A DNA stretch of 64,000 nt, from contig CM060121.1 of NCBI GenBank assembly GCA_030522415.1, forward strand, positions 12,976,055 to 13,040,054, read 5' to 3'. Source of the stretch: Channallabes apus (taxonomy: Eukaryota; Chordata; Actinopteri; Siluriformes; Clariidae). The notes under the pieces were generated by a model. That model was not told where the DNA came from and made no database searches. It was given only the letters and a program-made list of their open reading frames with translations. This document shows, piece by piece, positions 62,994-64,000 of this stretch; the first letter of the stretch is position 1, and each line of letters starts with the position of its first letter. Made by a program: the position numbers and the translations under genes.

Positions 62994-64000
62994 CTAAAAC
63001 AGAAGCAGAGGAAACAAATAACCAGTAAGCAAAATATCCAGTACAATATATCAGCTTCCATTGCAATGTCTGGCTTGATTTTCTGGTCACCACATGAAAT
63101 ACACTGCTTATTTGACACATAATAACTTGGATATATGCTCAACATACAGTAGAATCAGGTTATACACTTTAATTTTTATTCAAAGCCCAAAATTGCAGCT
63201 CAACATACATTGAGAATGCACTGACCGTTCGGGCTTGCGCATGATCAAAGAGGATAATACATTATTGATAAGCTTATTATATGCAGGTGTTCAACTATGT
63301 CTAAGTAGAATTTCTATGAAATAGTAACACCTATGTATATACAGCATGAGACAAACTCCTCATAAACCACAACCTCGGGAATGCTACCGAGTCATTAATA
63401 CCCCCTATTGTACTTGTCCCAATTAATGACTATGATACATGGTGTGCAACCTTGTGACCGGAGGTTCATCTCCAATGAAGCTGAACCAGAGTTCTGGGAC
63501 AGTACGTGTTATTTGACCCTCAACATGCCTGTGTAGTAACTCTATGAGTATCTTCTTGCAGGGAAGACCGGTAGGATTGCACTCAGGGTGATGTCATCAT
63601 GAAATCCTGGTACCCAAAATATAGCCTCAGATAAAAATCTAACATTTTGGTGATCTTTAAACCAATTTAAACCTCTGTCTTGAATATCACTCACTGGTGG
63701 GAAAACCAAGTTTACTGATAACCAGTTGTTTGATTCATTAAGGTAACATAGTGTTGTTTTCCCCCTTCAAGAATTCAATGTAAGTCCTTATATTTAACTC
63801 AGAGATTGGATCTATAGCAACATATACAAACAAATCCAAATGAGTGTACTAAAGGACCATTTGATTTCAAGATTATCAATACATACCTCCGCATGAAGTA
63901 ATGACACCAAAGTAATGCATGGACGATGACACCAAATATTGTTCATATTTTTGTTTCTTTACACAATCACAATAATTTTTAAATGAGGCAATGAATATGC
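62994..64000. other. ush1g intron 1 (partial)
   Basis: By the missing exon 1 this must be intron sequence. AT-rich, with no exon matching the expected ush1g N-terminus and no clear repeat. Confidence 0.6.

Overview
The window is vertebrate nuclear DNA. It has split genes with GT-AG introns, a high AT content and many fish-type transposons (Tc1-like elements, tRNA-headed SINEs, non-LTR and LTR retroelements, microsatellites). The gene set and repeats point to a teleost. The commonest SINE resembles those I associate with catfishes, but the order is a guess from memory.

Layout. (1) 1-2367, minus: the 5' part of stk19, which runs off the left edge. (2) 5078-37167, plus: a tandem array of three complete Cys-loop ligand-gated channel genes related to the 5-HT3 receptor, called copies A, B and C here. 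All have nine coding exons, and several exon lengths are identical (55, 45 and 170 nt in all three; 107 and 211 nt in A and B). Between A and B lie a decayed LINE and a young, internally deleted Gypsy-like LTR retrotransposon. (3) 38687-44281, minus: tvp23b. (4) 46633-48051, plus: amn (amnionless), an uninterrupted single-exon reading frame. (5) 48364-52615, minus: trim16, convergent with amn, stop codons about 310 bp apart. (6) 52616-61596: a gene desert of layered transposons, including a Tc1 element with an apparently intact transposase. (7) 61597-62993, minus: exons 2 and 3 of ush1g (SANS), whose first exon is beyond the right edge.

The genes do not form a pathway. Two neighbourhoods seem conserved with mammals as I remember them: TVP23 paralogues and TRIM16 lie near each other on human 17p, and USH1G is on human 17q.

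The most interesting material is the channel cluster. Copies A and B carry Lys instead of the usual Glu at pore position -1'. Copy C keeps Glu there but has Lys at 6', Phe at the 9' gate and Lys at 20'. All three have a Cys in the M2-M3 loop that I recall from the zinc-activated channel and not from 5-HT3A. Other points are the intronless amn, a gag-integrase fusion in a retroelement with nearly identical LTRs, several large non-autonomous inverted-repeat elements, and an in-frame N-terminal extension on tvp23b. All boundaries were read by eye. Splice sites were chosen by GT-AG signals and phase, and no alignment or database search was run.
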